Source: Paramacrobiotus richtersi (lineage: Eukaryota > Tardigrada > Eutardigrada > Parachela > Macrobiotidae). From it: a stretch of 25,534 bases of DNA. The notes under the pieces are model-generated. The model was not told the origin of the DNA, did not search any database, and was given only the letters and a program-made list of their open reading frames with translations. This document shows, in pieces, positions 10,001 to 19,254 of this stretch. Made by a program: the position numbers and the translations under genes. How positions within the stretch are numbered: position 1 is the stretch's first letter; each line of letters begins with the position of its first letter. The stretch spans positions 1 to 25,534 of the forward strand of contig JAQGAU010000626.1 of the NCBI GenBank assembly GCA_034698045.1, given 5' to 3'.

Positions 10001-12547
10001 ACCACAGCTCTGGTATGGGAATTAGCGAGACGAGGGGTTACCTTTGTGGTTCCGGCCTTTTCATATGAACCAACCCCACCCTTAGGTACAAGCCACTATG
10101 AAACAACCACACAGCATCACAAGGTTATGCAACCAGCAATGCGTAACCCTCGCCCTCATCGCCTCTGCTGGTTTTATATGTGATTGACTAATTGTGTAAT
10201 GGGTTTGTACTTTGTAGAGTCATCGATCGATTCCGAATGGTCAACCAATTCAGACTCCGTTACATCGTCCGTTACAACGTCAGCAGTACCGTTCATTAAT
10301 GACCTGGGAAGCTTGCCCGTAGTAACGGTGTTCAGATCGACAGGTTCAACAATTACTACTGATCTTGTTGGAAATGGTAATTCATGCAGTTGTGTACCGT
10401 GACGCATGCTTGCGAAATTACTATCTTCATGAAGACCTAAACATTGATTTTATGCTTGTGCTTCGTAGTTCTTATATGGTTAGTAGTAAGATATAATGGG
10501 ATATTGATATTCCCATGTAGAAATCTTCCAACTGGCGACAAAAAATTGATAAAGAAAGTGGTTTTTCAAAAGCATTTTTAGTTTTCATGGAGAAAAAAAA
10601 GTATTTTAAATCCAGCAAAAATGTATTGAAAATGTACTTTGGCTAATTGATGTAATTTTGAAAGTTTTTCGATTTGATAATTTGAAGAATAATTTTTGAA
10701 AGTATTTCACCCAGTGAACGTTGCAGTACCTTAACGAGCTCGGCTACCGTTAGTGTTCTTAAAAAAGATCTGAAAGCTTTTCATGTAAACAAAATTTCAA
10801 ACCCTATATAAGACTTTTCTCCCAGATACTGTTCGGTAAGTCAGATCTCAGCACTGTAAGCATAATACGTCTAAGCTAACCATGTGTTCAGTTACAGGTT
10901 AAAATTCTTTAGTTTGCATGTACTGGAAATTTGTTTCAGATAAAGCGCTTATAAGCCAGCCGGACATGTACACAGAGGGGATAACGCACATTTTTTCGTA
11001 TATGGGGTGATTATTTATCGTTTATTTATCGTGAGTCAGTTTCGAATTTACACTGAATAAAGCTATAATCAGTCCGGAGTTCATCCAGCTCAGTTACGAC
11101 ACAGACTGAAGAAACGACAAACTGAAAATACATTTGCACCCCGTACTGTGACCAATCCTTTTTTCATGGGATTGAAATTGGATATAGAAATCATCCAGTT
11201 ACATGATTAAGGCGAAAAATATACCCAGAGAATACCGTTTTGGATGGTTAGCCCAGATAATTTTTTGCATGAAATTGTTGATGTATAAAGTTGGACAGAC
11301 AAGAAGTAGTTGCTCTATTCCCTGTGATCAGATCATCATCTGCCCGCACCGGGCGTGCGCTATCACTACATGTGTAGACCAAAAACATGTACATAATTAT
11401 GAAGAAAACTAAGTCAGAATAAATTCAGCCGTGCATCGGAAATTTATTTGAAAACGCTGTAAATTGTACGAACTAAAAAATAAGAAGGATTATCACACGA
11501 GCTTTTTTGGTTTCGTCCATTGTATCGCAAAATATCAAATCTCGAAATTTTCAAAATCCAATAATTCTGTACGTCATTAACGCAGAGCAAAGCGCTTTCT
11601 GTAACAATCTTTCCTCTAGTTTTGCGCATCTGACGACGTTCTCAAATCATACTCCTGATGTACGGCAGAATTTATTCTGAGGTTTTTACCTATATTTGCG
11701 TGCGTTTGTTTACACGCGTTGTATGGGCTGCGCGCGCGCTGTGGGTGAACAATGACCTGATCACAGGGTTTAAATGTTACTTCTTGTGTATCCTAAGTAC
11801 CCTTCGCGGTAACTTTATACATTTGCGATTTCATGCGAAGAAATTTAATGATCTGGCCCATCTGGGTATGCGGCATGCCCTGCTGCAAAAATGCCATCCA
11901 AACGGTACCCGCTGGGCATTTTTACTCAGTTATGTTGTTGTCCATCATAGTTCTGTAATTTTAATCTTGGCAAACATATTCGAGACGCAAATTGTAGCGA
12001 GCGTATGGTGCTAGACTAATCCGTGAGGCTTAAATGAAATAAATGCGTAGAAGACTGACGGAGCGTTTATTTGGTTACAGGGTCGGTGCTGAATTTGACT
12101 TCCGTCGATCAAAATCTATCTACAGAAATTTCCTCAGATCTTCTGGAAGATCCTGATCGCAACAGTGCACTAACTGATCTCTCCTCCATTAGCGAAACAC
12201 CAGTACCACAACCTTGTACCATTCGTTGCGGTACAAAGCAAGTACAGCCAGTCCACATAGTCAGTTCCGCTCCGATAGATGAAGCGATAACTCCAAATTC
12301 GCTGGCAATAAAGAGCCGCACAAACGTGGACACGACGGGGAACAGCGAAGAACACGTTGAATCCATACGAAGTGGAGTATTTTTAAAGGATAATCGCGGT
12401 TACCACGAGCGTACGAATGTCACAGACGTCTCGCTTACGGGCACAGGCCTGAATGGTGGTTCTGGCCGTGCTACGTTGGCGGAAGCCTTTACAACCACAT
12501 TTATCGCATATTTGTGCCCCATTATCGCTATTTATTCTGTCGTGTGA
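7066..12547 (+). CDS. Single-Ig-domain, Ser/Thr-stalk, probable GPI-anchored surface protein
   Basis: Exons 7066-7258, 8952-9380, 10218-10376 and 12081-12547 (TGA) give 1248 nt, 415 aa. All three introns are phase 1, as is usual for Ig-family genes. A further exon, 9933-10085 (153 nt, also phase 1 to 1, flanked by GTTTTTCAG-type acceptor and GTACAA donor), probably fits between and would add 51 aa. Residues 1-20 are a signal peptide (ALIGILLCSTG). The Ig domain spans about 72-205: Cys86, Trp97, and Asp171-x-Gly-x-Tyr175-x-Cys177 are the canonical B-, C- and F-strand residues. Extra cysteines are at 145, 153, 183 and 192. N-glycosylation sites are at 79, 99 and 144. Next comes a Ser/Thr-rich stalk, and the C-terminus is a hydrophobic tail (FIAYLCPIIAIYSVV) after NGGSG, as in GPI signals. 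The likely role is cell-surface recognition or adhesion; the partner is unknown. Intron 1 (1693 nt) contains a MITE-like repeat. Confidence 0.72.
7275..7460 (-). CDS. Small secreted cysteine-tail peptide candidate (antisense in an intron)
   Basis: A true ATG pair starts a 61-codon frame with a clear signal-type N-terminus (MMTFIIILSVPICVTLF), a Pro-rich middle and a Cys cluster C-x3-C-x-CC near the end. It lies antisense inside intron 1 of the Ig gene, just after the first exon. No promoter or poly(A) signal is evident. It could be a nested peptide gene, or a chance frame opposite an intron. Confidence 0.3.
   Translation of the reverse strand: MMTFIIILSVPICVTLFCFGELPQLVAIERPVFPDQPLVAPTFVMPSLEPCTMRCVCCLRL
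8262..8487. mobile_element. MITE-like element with 13-bp inverted repeats
   Basis: GACCGAAGCGAAG at 8300-8312 is matched by its exact reverse complement at 8475-8487, with an AT-rich core of 162 nt. Just outside the left repeat is AACTAGGAAAGTGCACTCGC, which recurs in diverged form at 20822. Related words appear at 14876-14900 and, reversed, at 23310-23386. No coding capacity. It lies in intron 1 of the Ig gene. Exact ends and target-site duplication are not resolved. Confidence 0.6.
9738..9910 (+). CDS. Possible alternative terminal exon of the Ig gene
   Basis: After a TTTTAG acceptor (phase 1, compatible with the Ig exon donor at 9380), a frame runs 57 codons to TGA at 9908-9910 with a basic peptide (KANGKKLKIFGLCIKELQ). 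If used, it would give a soluble form lacking the stalk and GPI tail. An overlapping second frame is also open, so this is tentative. Confidence 0.2.
10377..12080 (+). other. Long intron of the Ig gene
   Basis: 1704 nt between two phase-1 exon boundaries (donor GTAATT, acceptor GGTTACAG). It is AT-rich in the first half. A 118-codon frame at 11658-12014 lacks good splice sites and I treat it as chance. No repeat was recognised. Confidence 0.5.
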
Positions 12548-12924
12548 GTTCTTTGACTAAGTGTATTCGATGCTTCTCAGTAGTCCGTGCTCGAGGTTCA
12601 AAGAATTACGGCTGCGATGAACGTATGCCAGCCAGAATGATCAGTTTACGGACGACGTCTTTACTTATATTTTTTACTTTTAATGGTTCGTACTAAATAC
12701 GTTTGTGTATGATAAAATATCTTAGGTGAGATAGCGAGCTCGTACACGATAACGGCACGAAACGCTTGTGGGTAAAACATAAGAGGCAGCGCAGAAGTGT
12801 GTCTGTGCATCAAATTCTATGACGGTAAAATGTACTGGTCAGTTTTAGAAGCTTGTAAGTATGTGCCACTTCATGGCTGCTGTTGAATGAATGACAAAGC
12901 AAAAGTATGCAATTCCACCATTAG

Positions 12925-13271
12925 CGAACGAACCGCAACATCTTCGAGTAATAATACTAAACCATTACAGATTTTGGAACCGCCGGACAGCTCTTAAATC
13001 TTGTAATTTGTATCTTCTGCAGCCGCTCTGGCAACGGAAACTCCACCGAGCAGCTAGCAGATCCCAATCGCAAAAGAGCACAGCTCACAGCATTCCATAT
13101 GTTTACAAAAATCCTGAATAGTCACCGTTTTATTATCTGTCGTATGTAGAAATACCGGACCGCGTTCCTTGTTTTGCCGTCTGGTATTCAAACCATCAAC
13201 TTCTGAGTAACCGCCGCGAAGCTACCTACTTTTCATACACGAAAACGCACCAGTCCCTTTGTAAGACTGAC
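12925..13271 (+). pseudogene. Coding-like stretch split over three reading frames
   Basis: Three adjoining segments each have strong coding-type codon use but lie in successive frames. The first, 12925-13002, contains NNTKPLQILEPPDSS then TAA. The second, 13023-13120, contains STEQLADPNRKRAQLTAFHM. The third, 13150-13271, contains VPCFAVWYSNHQLL and ends at a GTAACT donor. The joins could be removed as GT...AG units of only 20 and 29 nt, both phase-consistent, but the first segment has an in-frame TAA. I take it as a decayed gene or mis-sequenced exon; very short introns are the alternative. No family recognised. Confidence 0.33.
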
Positions 13272-13597
13272 GTAACTAATGCCAACCATTTAATGCTAAC
13301 CCAAAAACTCTAACTACAAGACTGCACATTACATACGCCGTCTTCCAAGAAGCGCAACAATGCATGTACTGCTGGCAGGTCGTAGGCGCGACCGGACTGG
13401 CATAAATGACAAACTTTCCACAGAATCGATTGCTCTGCCGTAGTGATAATAGTGACCTTAAAAGTATCAGGTTAAAACCACACTAGCGCCAAAGTCCGAG
13501 AAACGCCGACAACTGAGGCTCAGGACATTGGCAGCCCCCAGCTCTGCCCCAAAGTTTCATCGTGGCTGCCGGAAATGTTCGACCACCGGAAGGGAAC

Positions 13598-13668
13598 CCT
13601 GGTTCGTGGCCAGGTTGGTGCCTGGTCCGTGGCCAGGACGTATGGTTGGAACCCGGTTCGTGGCCGGG
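13598..13668. repeat. Three GC-rich mini-hairpins
   Basis: Units of 17 nt at 13598-13614, 13621-13637 and 13652-13668 have the form CCTGG-(7 nt)-CCAGG, CCTGG-(7 nt)-CCAGG and CCCGG-(7 nt)-CCGGG, with near-identical loops (TTCGTGG, TCCGTGG, TTCGTGG). The third keeps pairing through a compensatory change. The surrounding 13490-13730 is clearly more GC-rich than its flanks. Confidence 0.8.
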
Positions 13669-13850
13669 GTTGATATAGTCCCTTTGGTGCGGTTCGGCGA
13701 GCACCATTGTGTGTGAGAGCAGCGAGAGTGGAGAGGACACCATTAATAACAAATTATATATGCAGCGTTAGGGTGGGCGGTGGGATAAACACAACGGTCA
13801 CATATGCGTTACGATAACTGAGCGATATGCCAAAACTGGAATTAAGCATA

Positions 13851-14050
13851 CCAGTAAAAGCCAATAAACAGACGGCCGTAGACCGTAGTGTCAAACCTGC
13901 ACATAAACACAAAAACTGCACCTGCACATAAACCTGCACACTAGAAACAAAGTGGATTGGTTCGATGGGCACTTCATGAAAATTGCCGATCTGTTTATGT
14001 GCAGGTTTAACATTAGGGTCTACGGCGATCCGTTTACTGGCTTTTACTGG
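13851..14050. repeat. 58-bp inverted repeat (foldback element)
   Basis: The arm 13851-13908 and the reverse complement of 13993-14050 match at 51 of 58 positions without gaps. Each outer end is CCAGTAAAAGCCA and each inner end is CCTGCACATAAAC. The 84-nt loop holds a further direct copy of CCTGCACATAAAC (13921-13933). It looks like a nonautonomous foldback transposon; no coding capacity. Confidence 0.9.
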
Positions 14051-14402
14051 TAGTGCAATTGACTCCCACCGGAAAATCCGTAATTATTCAACTGGCCGAT
14101 ATCTCTAGACTGGCTAGATACTTGCTGGATAAGCGGATTTAAACAGTGCACAGAAATCTCGGCTGCGAATAAGTGGTTTAGTCCGTCCTTGCAGCGAGAA
14201 ACAGGGTGATGAGCAGCAGGCAGGCGATCGAAACTTTTGTTTGTTTATGAAGATCAGAAGATGTGACTATACAGTTGCACTGCGGATAAATAAATTGTCG
14301 GCATGCGTCGCTTATCTTAAAGCACTAGCTCTGTAATTGACCAGTAGCTTTCAGGCCATGGTAGCGTTTCGTATGCTTGATTGAATGGGCGCAGTGCCCA
14401 TG

Positions 14403-14631
14403 CTAGCCTCTCAGAACCTTCAGGTTCTTAAGCGGCAAATATTTTTGCTTTTTTAACTTCGCACCCAGTATGTTGCAAATTTTCGTCCTGTAGTTACAAG
14501 ATGGGCAGGTCGCGAGCTTTTCGTGAAAACCCTTATGTTTGGGAACTCCATGCTCCTTAAAAGTTTCACACCGATCCACGAGCTCGAAGTCAGTGGGGGC
14601 CCTTGTCAGCTTGAAGGACCAGACATTCAAG
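14403..14631 (-). CDS. Terminal exon of an unknown gene, basic C-terminus with CxxC
   Basis: After the acceptor CCATTTCAG a phase-2 frame runs 75 codons to TAG. The peptide contains CETFKEHGVPKHKGFHEKL, then CPSCNYRTKIC, and ends in a Lys-rich tail (KLKKQKYLPLKNLKVLRG). The CPSC pair plus a later Cys may bind zinc. Codon use is coding-like. Upstream exons on the minus strand were not identified; an ATG frame at about 14950-14850 (MDAQPPRRFLL) may be relevant. No family recognised. Confidence 0.42.
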
Positions 14632-15058
14632 CTGAAATGGCTCTCCCGCTACTAATATTGATGTGCTTACGTTTATTAAGCAAACATTTTCTCAATCAAC
14701 ATAGGACCTGTTGGTTCGGTGTTCTTACCATGAAATAGATCATGCAGATGTAAAACGAGTCAAACGATCAAACGACCAATGTTAAACGACTAAACACAAA
14801 CCACTGAAACCAGTAAGAAACCAGAAATCTACAAGCTGAGTAATTAGGTAAGTGCATGCGGTGTTTGCGGTCGCCGGTCACTGATGGGCCGAAGCGAGCA
14901 TGAGTGTCTTAATAAGAATCTTCTCGGTGGCTGTGCGTCCATCGTAATTAATTAAATGCAACCTTTCTACCGCAGTGCGCCGCAAATAGATATTGCACAA
15001 CTTCGTGAAATTACCACTTAATAACTTATGACCAAAAAAACCGGTGCTTGATTGTCAG

Positions 15059-15342
15059 AACGGCTGCTGCGTGCAGCAGTGCGTTATCGCTCCATATCCG
15101 AAATCAGTACGTACGATTGCATTAAAACCGACGAAGGTCACCGAATTTTATTGCAGATGTTTGGATCTACGAATAGTGTTTTCATTCAGGGCGAAACTTC
15201 GGTATTACGAGCAACAGCGAAATATGCTGCGGAAACTAGTTCTCTTTTAAATTGCGCTTATGGAATGCGTAGCAGTCACACAACCATTTTCTTGCCCTCG
15301 AATATTAGCATTCTTCCGGCAGAAAACGCAGCGATGCTCTAA
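15059..15342 (+). CDS. Terminal exon of an unknown gene
   Basis: The acceptor TTGTCAG opens a phase-1 frame of 93 residues ending in TAA. Codon use is strongly coding-like (GAA, GCA, GAC, ATT). The peptide contains EISTYDCIKTDEGHRILL and ETSVLRATAKYAAETSSLL. A consensus donor GTAAGT at about 14848 may end an upstream noncoding exon. The stop is 148 nt from that of the convergent LRR gene. Family not recognised. Confidence 0.45.
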
Positions 15343-15489
15343 TGCGTTTATCAGCGTGCAAAGACTAGCAATAGCGAAAAACAATCAAATCGTACCTAAC
15401 GGTAGGACAGGTATGTGGAGAACGCGCAGATGAAGTACTTTTGTGACTGAAAGAGCAACAAGGTTGAAAGCGCCAGTAGTCCGGATTCT

Positions 15490-16507
15490 TCAGCACGCTG
15501 TTCTGGCCGAAAGATCTTTCGTTCGTATTTTGTGACTGGCCGCTTGACAGACGTTGTATATAGCGCCTTGTTCTTTGGAAGAAGTCAGTCCAGGATTCGT
15601 ACGCAACATTGCCTGTAGCCACGAGTACGTCGGGTCGCATCTGTACCGCCGTAACTGGTCAGATCGTAGTTGTAATCCTTCGAAATCGTTGCGGATGTCA
15701 TTTGCAATTGCTAGTAACTGGACGTCCGGAAGATCGGCGAATGCATACGCTTCTATATCAACGAATGCGCACGTGGTGATCACAATCGCACGAAGTCGGT
15801 GATTTTGAGAAAATTCCCGGCGTTGCAGCACCAAAGAGGTACCGTCACTGTAATCGCAGTTCTGAATGGCAAAAAACAGCAAATTGGCAAAGCCCAGTGT
15901 CGGAATTCTGCTCGAGCATCGATGATAACACCGAATTAGTGTTAGTGCAATCACCGACAGTCTAATCGGTACGAAGGCTTCTGTGAAGTTGATAACATCC
16001 TTGAAGACATTGGTGGATTCATCGCGCATCGTTAGGATATCATCATACATCCGGACAATCACTGCACGGTTCGTATCCACTACTAGCAGCTCCTTCTGAA
16101 GACTTTCTGTGTTTCCGATATCAACCGTCAGGTTTATTGTCGACGACCCGATGCAGTCTGCAATCCTGCAACAGCGAAGAACAGATTTTCTATGTGAGTT
16201 AGAATCGAACCGTACGTAAACCGTCGAAAGAATGAATATACGAATAAGCTGACCTCTGCGCTGCCGAAAACTAACAACCGAATACTGGGATGAGGATCTT
16301 ATCCACTTTTCAGCTGCGTACACCTAGCGCCTCCAAAATGTTTGCAAGCGCTTGAAAAAAGTGCTGCTCCCTTTCCATAAAATTAAAGAACTGGCTATTG
16401 CCACAACCTTTCACCCCTCTGCAGGCGGCTCGCCCATAATATACAATAGGATCGTAACACTCGTTTTCACTATTTAATCCAGAACTCACTCGACTGCTAA
16501 CTCTCAC
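15490..16507 (-). CDS. LRR protein, copy 2 (inverted paralog; possibly non-functional)
   Basis: The large exon 16165-15490 is exactly 676 nt, the same length as its homologue in copy 1 (5262-5937). It aligns without gaps, roughly 60% identical by eye, from DC(I/L)GSS through TVDIGN, FKDVIN, IRLSV, LTLIRC, AFADLP, LRSDQL and WLQ to a final Cys and TGA. The acceptor position is also conserved. An upstream exon (about 16507-16415) encodes the same C-x11-C-R cap. Its donor is displaced: CTGCAG is followed by AGGG before GTGAAA, so the exon ends in phase 0 while the acceptor needs phase 2. Read literally the join shifts frame. No signal-peptide exon like that of copy 1 was found. It could be a pseudogene, or splice differently. 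Confidence 0.68.
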
Positions 16508-16531
16508 ACTCTCAACCAGAGATATGTCAAG

Positions 16532-16539
16532 CTTATATA
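16532..16539 (-). promoter_or_regulatory. TATA-like box upstream of LRR copy 2
   Basis: TATATAAG on the minus strand, about 25-30 nt upstream of the start of the open cap exon. Position fits a TATA element; no other support. Confidence 0.35.
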
Positions 16540-16979
16540 GGTGAAGCTAACTATGACAACGGCTTCAGAACATTCAGCCGTTTTCGCAACCATCAATTAT
16601 TACATTGCATCAGCTCATATTCCCGATTGTTCCCGAACATGCCGGCACGGTGCCATTACATCGGGAGCGATCGATATTCATTAACCCATATTACATAGCC
16701 TGTATGTGGGAGATATCCCACAACTCATTTCGAGGCTGTCATACAAAAGAAACGAATAAATATGACCTTCTGGTGGGTGCAGTAACGGGGCGGCAGTAGT
16801 CTATTTAAAAGGAGTGCCGTTAGTCAAACGGGTAGCGAAAGGGGGTGCTTTAACCAACCGGGGTGTAGGGAGGTGGCTATAGTCTCACTCTATAATAATT
16901 AAAGACGAACGTGTGTGCAAAGCATTTACAGAAGTTGTACCATTTCAAAGGTCATCGGCTTACAATGACTACATTCAAG
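16540..16979. other. Intergenic stretch
   Basis: A 64-codon frame (16605-16799) has no signal, motif or splice support. The right part (16790-16880) is G-rich on the plus strand with repeated GGGTAG/GGGGTG words. No gene called. Confidence 0.45.
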
Positions 16980-17188
16980 AAAAGCTTATGAAGAAAGACG
17001 GGCTATCGGGTACGTAGATGAGAAGTACCGTCGTGTAACTGTATAAGTACGTAGTCGGTGTCAGTTCGCACTATAGCTCCAGAGCGAACCACCAATACGA
17101 GCAAGAACTAACGCTGACCTTCCCTGAAAACGGAATCCTGCATCAGCAGTGTACAAAAAGAGGCTCTGTTATACACATGTGTGTTTAG
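16980..17188 (+). CDS. Coding-like remnants, unknown
   Basis: A phase-2 exon 16980-17034 (AYEERRAIGYVDEKYRR) is followed by a second open stretch ending in TAG at 17186-17188 (contains HQYEQELTLTFPENGILHQQ). The frames join only through a GT...AG gap of about 22 nt, or of 42 nt into a different frame. This may be one damaged exon. No family recognised. Confidence 0.25.
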
Positions 17189-17347
17189 TACATCAAGTGA
17201 AGAAATCACTGACGTAGACATTTGTATGCCTGAAGTGCACTGTTGCACTACGCCGTTGAGTATAGTCATTATATAATGTGGTAACTAGTCATACATCATC
17301 AGTTTAAAACCGGTAACACTCGTCCCTCTCCATGTTTTGTTTTGCAG

Positions 17348-17635
17348 ATCGCCATTTCGGCGAATTTCCATCACTTGAAGTGTAATGCGACAGCTCTGAA
17401 AATCGGTGCAGTTTGCCGGTGCACTTGTTTAAACTGAATCAAACAAGCGCCTACCGGCCTATTTGGCTATTTCACAGATTTCTGCGAACATTTCGCGCTC
17501 CTAGGTTTTTTATCACTGGACAAGACTTTTGTGGCATCGATGAAGTGGTTTTTTAAAACTGGAGTTGGTGCTGCTGATGCAGAAAGTCTCTTAAGCTTGT
17601 TTGTAATCAGACTAGCTGAAAATGGTAACCTTTAA
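17348..17635 (+). pseudogene. Open frame interrupted by one TGA, nucleoside-transporter-like
   Basis: After a strong acceptor (GTTTTGTTTTGCAG) one frame is open for 29 codons to TGA (17435-17437), then continues in the same frame for 65 more codons, to a possible donor at 17625 or TAA at 17633-17635. Codon use is coding-like on both sides. The second half reads MKWFFKTGVGAADAESLLSL. The spacing W-F-x4-x-G-x4-E-S-L resembles the conserved segment of SLC28/CNT concentrative nucleoside transporters. The following glutamate motif is degenerate. Most likely a decayed fragment; recoding of TGA is the alternative. Confidence 0.3.
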
Positions 17636-18046
17636 ATGGTAACCTGTCAAAGCATTCTGATTGGTTATGCGCAACAAATTTAAATCGGGTGTAAATATTG
17701 TTTAGGGTTACTGGTTATTATTTAGGGTTACAAACGGCACATTAGTGGTAACGTGCTTTCATATACGGCTTTGATGTTGACCATCGAATCTGCCGTCCCT
17801 TGTTGGGGAACTTGGACTAACATAAGGCAACTTATATATAATAGCCAATTACCAGCAATACATTCGCGCAGTCCAGCCAGTAGAGATCGACTCAAAAGTG
17901 TCCCAATCACTTAAACGGTATCGACAGAGTTGTTGTTAGCATTTTAATCACTTTCCAAAATGTGCGACAGTGCTGACAGTACAATGTTATTGATTGCCAA
18001 AGCTTGTCCTTATCCTCATCGTCAGAGTTTCAGAACGCACTACAAA

Positions 18047-19254
18047 CTAATCGGAAGCAGCGAAAGCGTTGAAACAGCGAGCCCTTGCACTACCGTAGAA
18101 ATCAGAATACCCCGCATATTGGTTATTTATCTAAACCCACATTATACAGTATTTGTGATTATCTAAGAAATCGTCCAAGCCAAAATGTGGAGAATACAGA
18201 CGCACTAGTACTTACAGAAGTTGGGACATGGCAGCACATTCGCCTTCCTTCATTGGTGAGCAGTTAAAGTCCGGGAAAGGCGGGTATTCCGATGAGAACG
18301 GTATCACTTCACGTGGAGCGGCGGGAATATCTACATCACGGGAGCTGATTACTACAAAAGTCGCACAAAAGACTTTTCTACCGGCTGTAAGCGGTATTTA
18401 CTTACGCGTACGATTATCTGCATGTGCGGTCCCGTCACGAAATATGGTGGGATAAATAAAGGAATAAATGAGCAGAGCAATGAGTCCGCCCTATAAGAAC
18501 GAAACGTTGTATGAAAGGTCGTCGAACTTGTAATCAAATACTTCCTTACCAGAATAAACGTGGCCAGTGCCATTACAACTGCGCTGCGACGCTGATGCCA
18601 GATGTTCTAATCGGTGCAAAGGGCGGATCAGTCGCCTGCAGTTCTGAGTGGGGTTGCTTGTTTCGTGGTGGCAGTGGGGGAGGAAGGTTTTGTGGTGGCA
18701 GTGCAGGAGGAAGGGGTGGGTTTGGAATGCAGTAGTTATCCTCTTCCAGTACCTATGGGCAAGATCCGAATGAGTGTGCACGTGCACGTTTGCGCATCTA
18801 TTGTGTGAGTTAGTGTGGCAAAGGTCCATACTACATGTGGGTAACAAATCGACAGAGCCTCAAGCGATTGGTCAAGTCACTGTCTTACTGCCATAACTGA
18901 TTTACTGCTGTTCACAAAGATCAACACGATATTTCATTTCTGCATATTTTGCCAACAACCAGGCAAATAACAGTGCTGCGCCCATTAAAAAGAATTTATT
19001 TTTTCGTTTTGCGCAGAACTTGTCGGCCAAAAGGTTGTAGATTTGTTAAACCGTTACTGTTTCAAAATATTTCAAGTATTTCAGAAGTTAGCCCGTTAAC
19101 AGTACAAGAGCCAAAACTATCGGCTTGCCACTTCTGAACGTTTTTAACAAGAATGTCGTGGTTTTTACAATACCGGATTCTGAGGCTCGGTGTACCAGTC
19201 GTATCCAGCATTTTCGAATACGCCCATTCCGATGTCTTCATTTCGTGTGGCCAT
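18047..19254 (-). pseudogene. Pro-rich type II membrane protein, tandem copy A (one-base lesion)
   Basis: Exons on minus: 19254-19174 (ATG, 27 codons), 18752-18550, 18490-18406, 18330-18216 and 18089-18047 (TAG). All splice sites are good and the phases of exons 3-5 agree (0, 1, 2). Exon 1 (MATRNEDIGMGV...) has an ideal ATGGC context. Exon 2 is Pro-rich (LPPALPP, LPPPLPP) and runs into the start of a TM helix. Exon 3 completes the TM (LATFIL + GGLIALLIYSFIYP). The C-terminal part has Cys (DFNCSPMKEGEC). No signal peptide and the position of the TM suggest an N-in, type II protein. Exon 2 is 203 nt, so it is out of frame. Compared with copy B one base is missing just before ATGGCACTGGC, giving TAA before the TM. 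The product would be soluble and truncated, unless this is a sequencing error. Confidence 0.65.

Noticed and set aside
11658..12014. 118-codon open frame on plus within the Ig gene intron
   Set aside because: No convincing acceptor or donor in phase with neighbours, mixed composition, and inside a 1.7-kb intron whose flanking phases already match.
13483..13752. 89-codon minus frame with PGHEPG repeats
   Set aside because: The repeats come from the GC-rich hairpin units, which are better explained as nucleic-acid structure than as protein repeats.
16180..16260. tRNA-like B box GGTTCGATTCT on minus
   Set aside because: No matching A box or cloverleaf upstream; it lies in the intron and exon border of the LRR copy 2.
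17696..17735. Two TTAGGGTTAC words, telomere-like
   Set aside because: Only two imperfect units; not an array.
18491..18847. 118-codon His/Pro-rich minus frame overlapping copy A exon 2
   Set aside because: It is the +1 frame of the Pro-rich exon; the true frame is shown by alignment with copy B.
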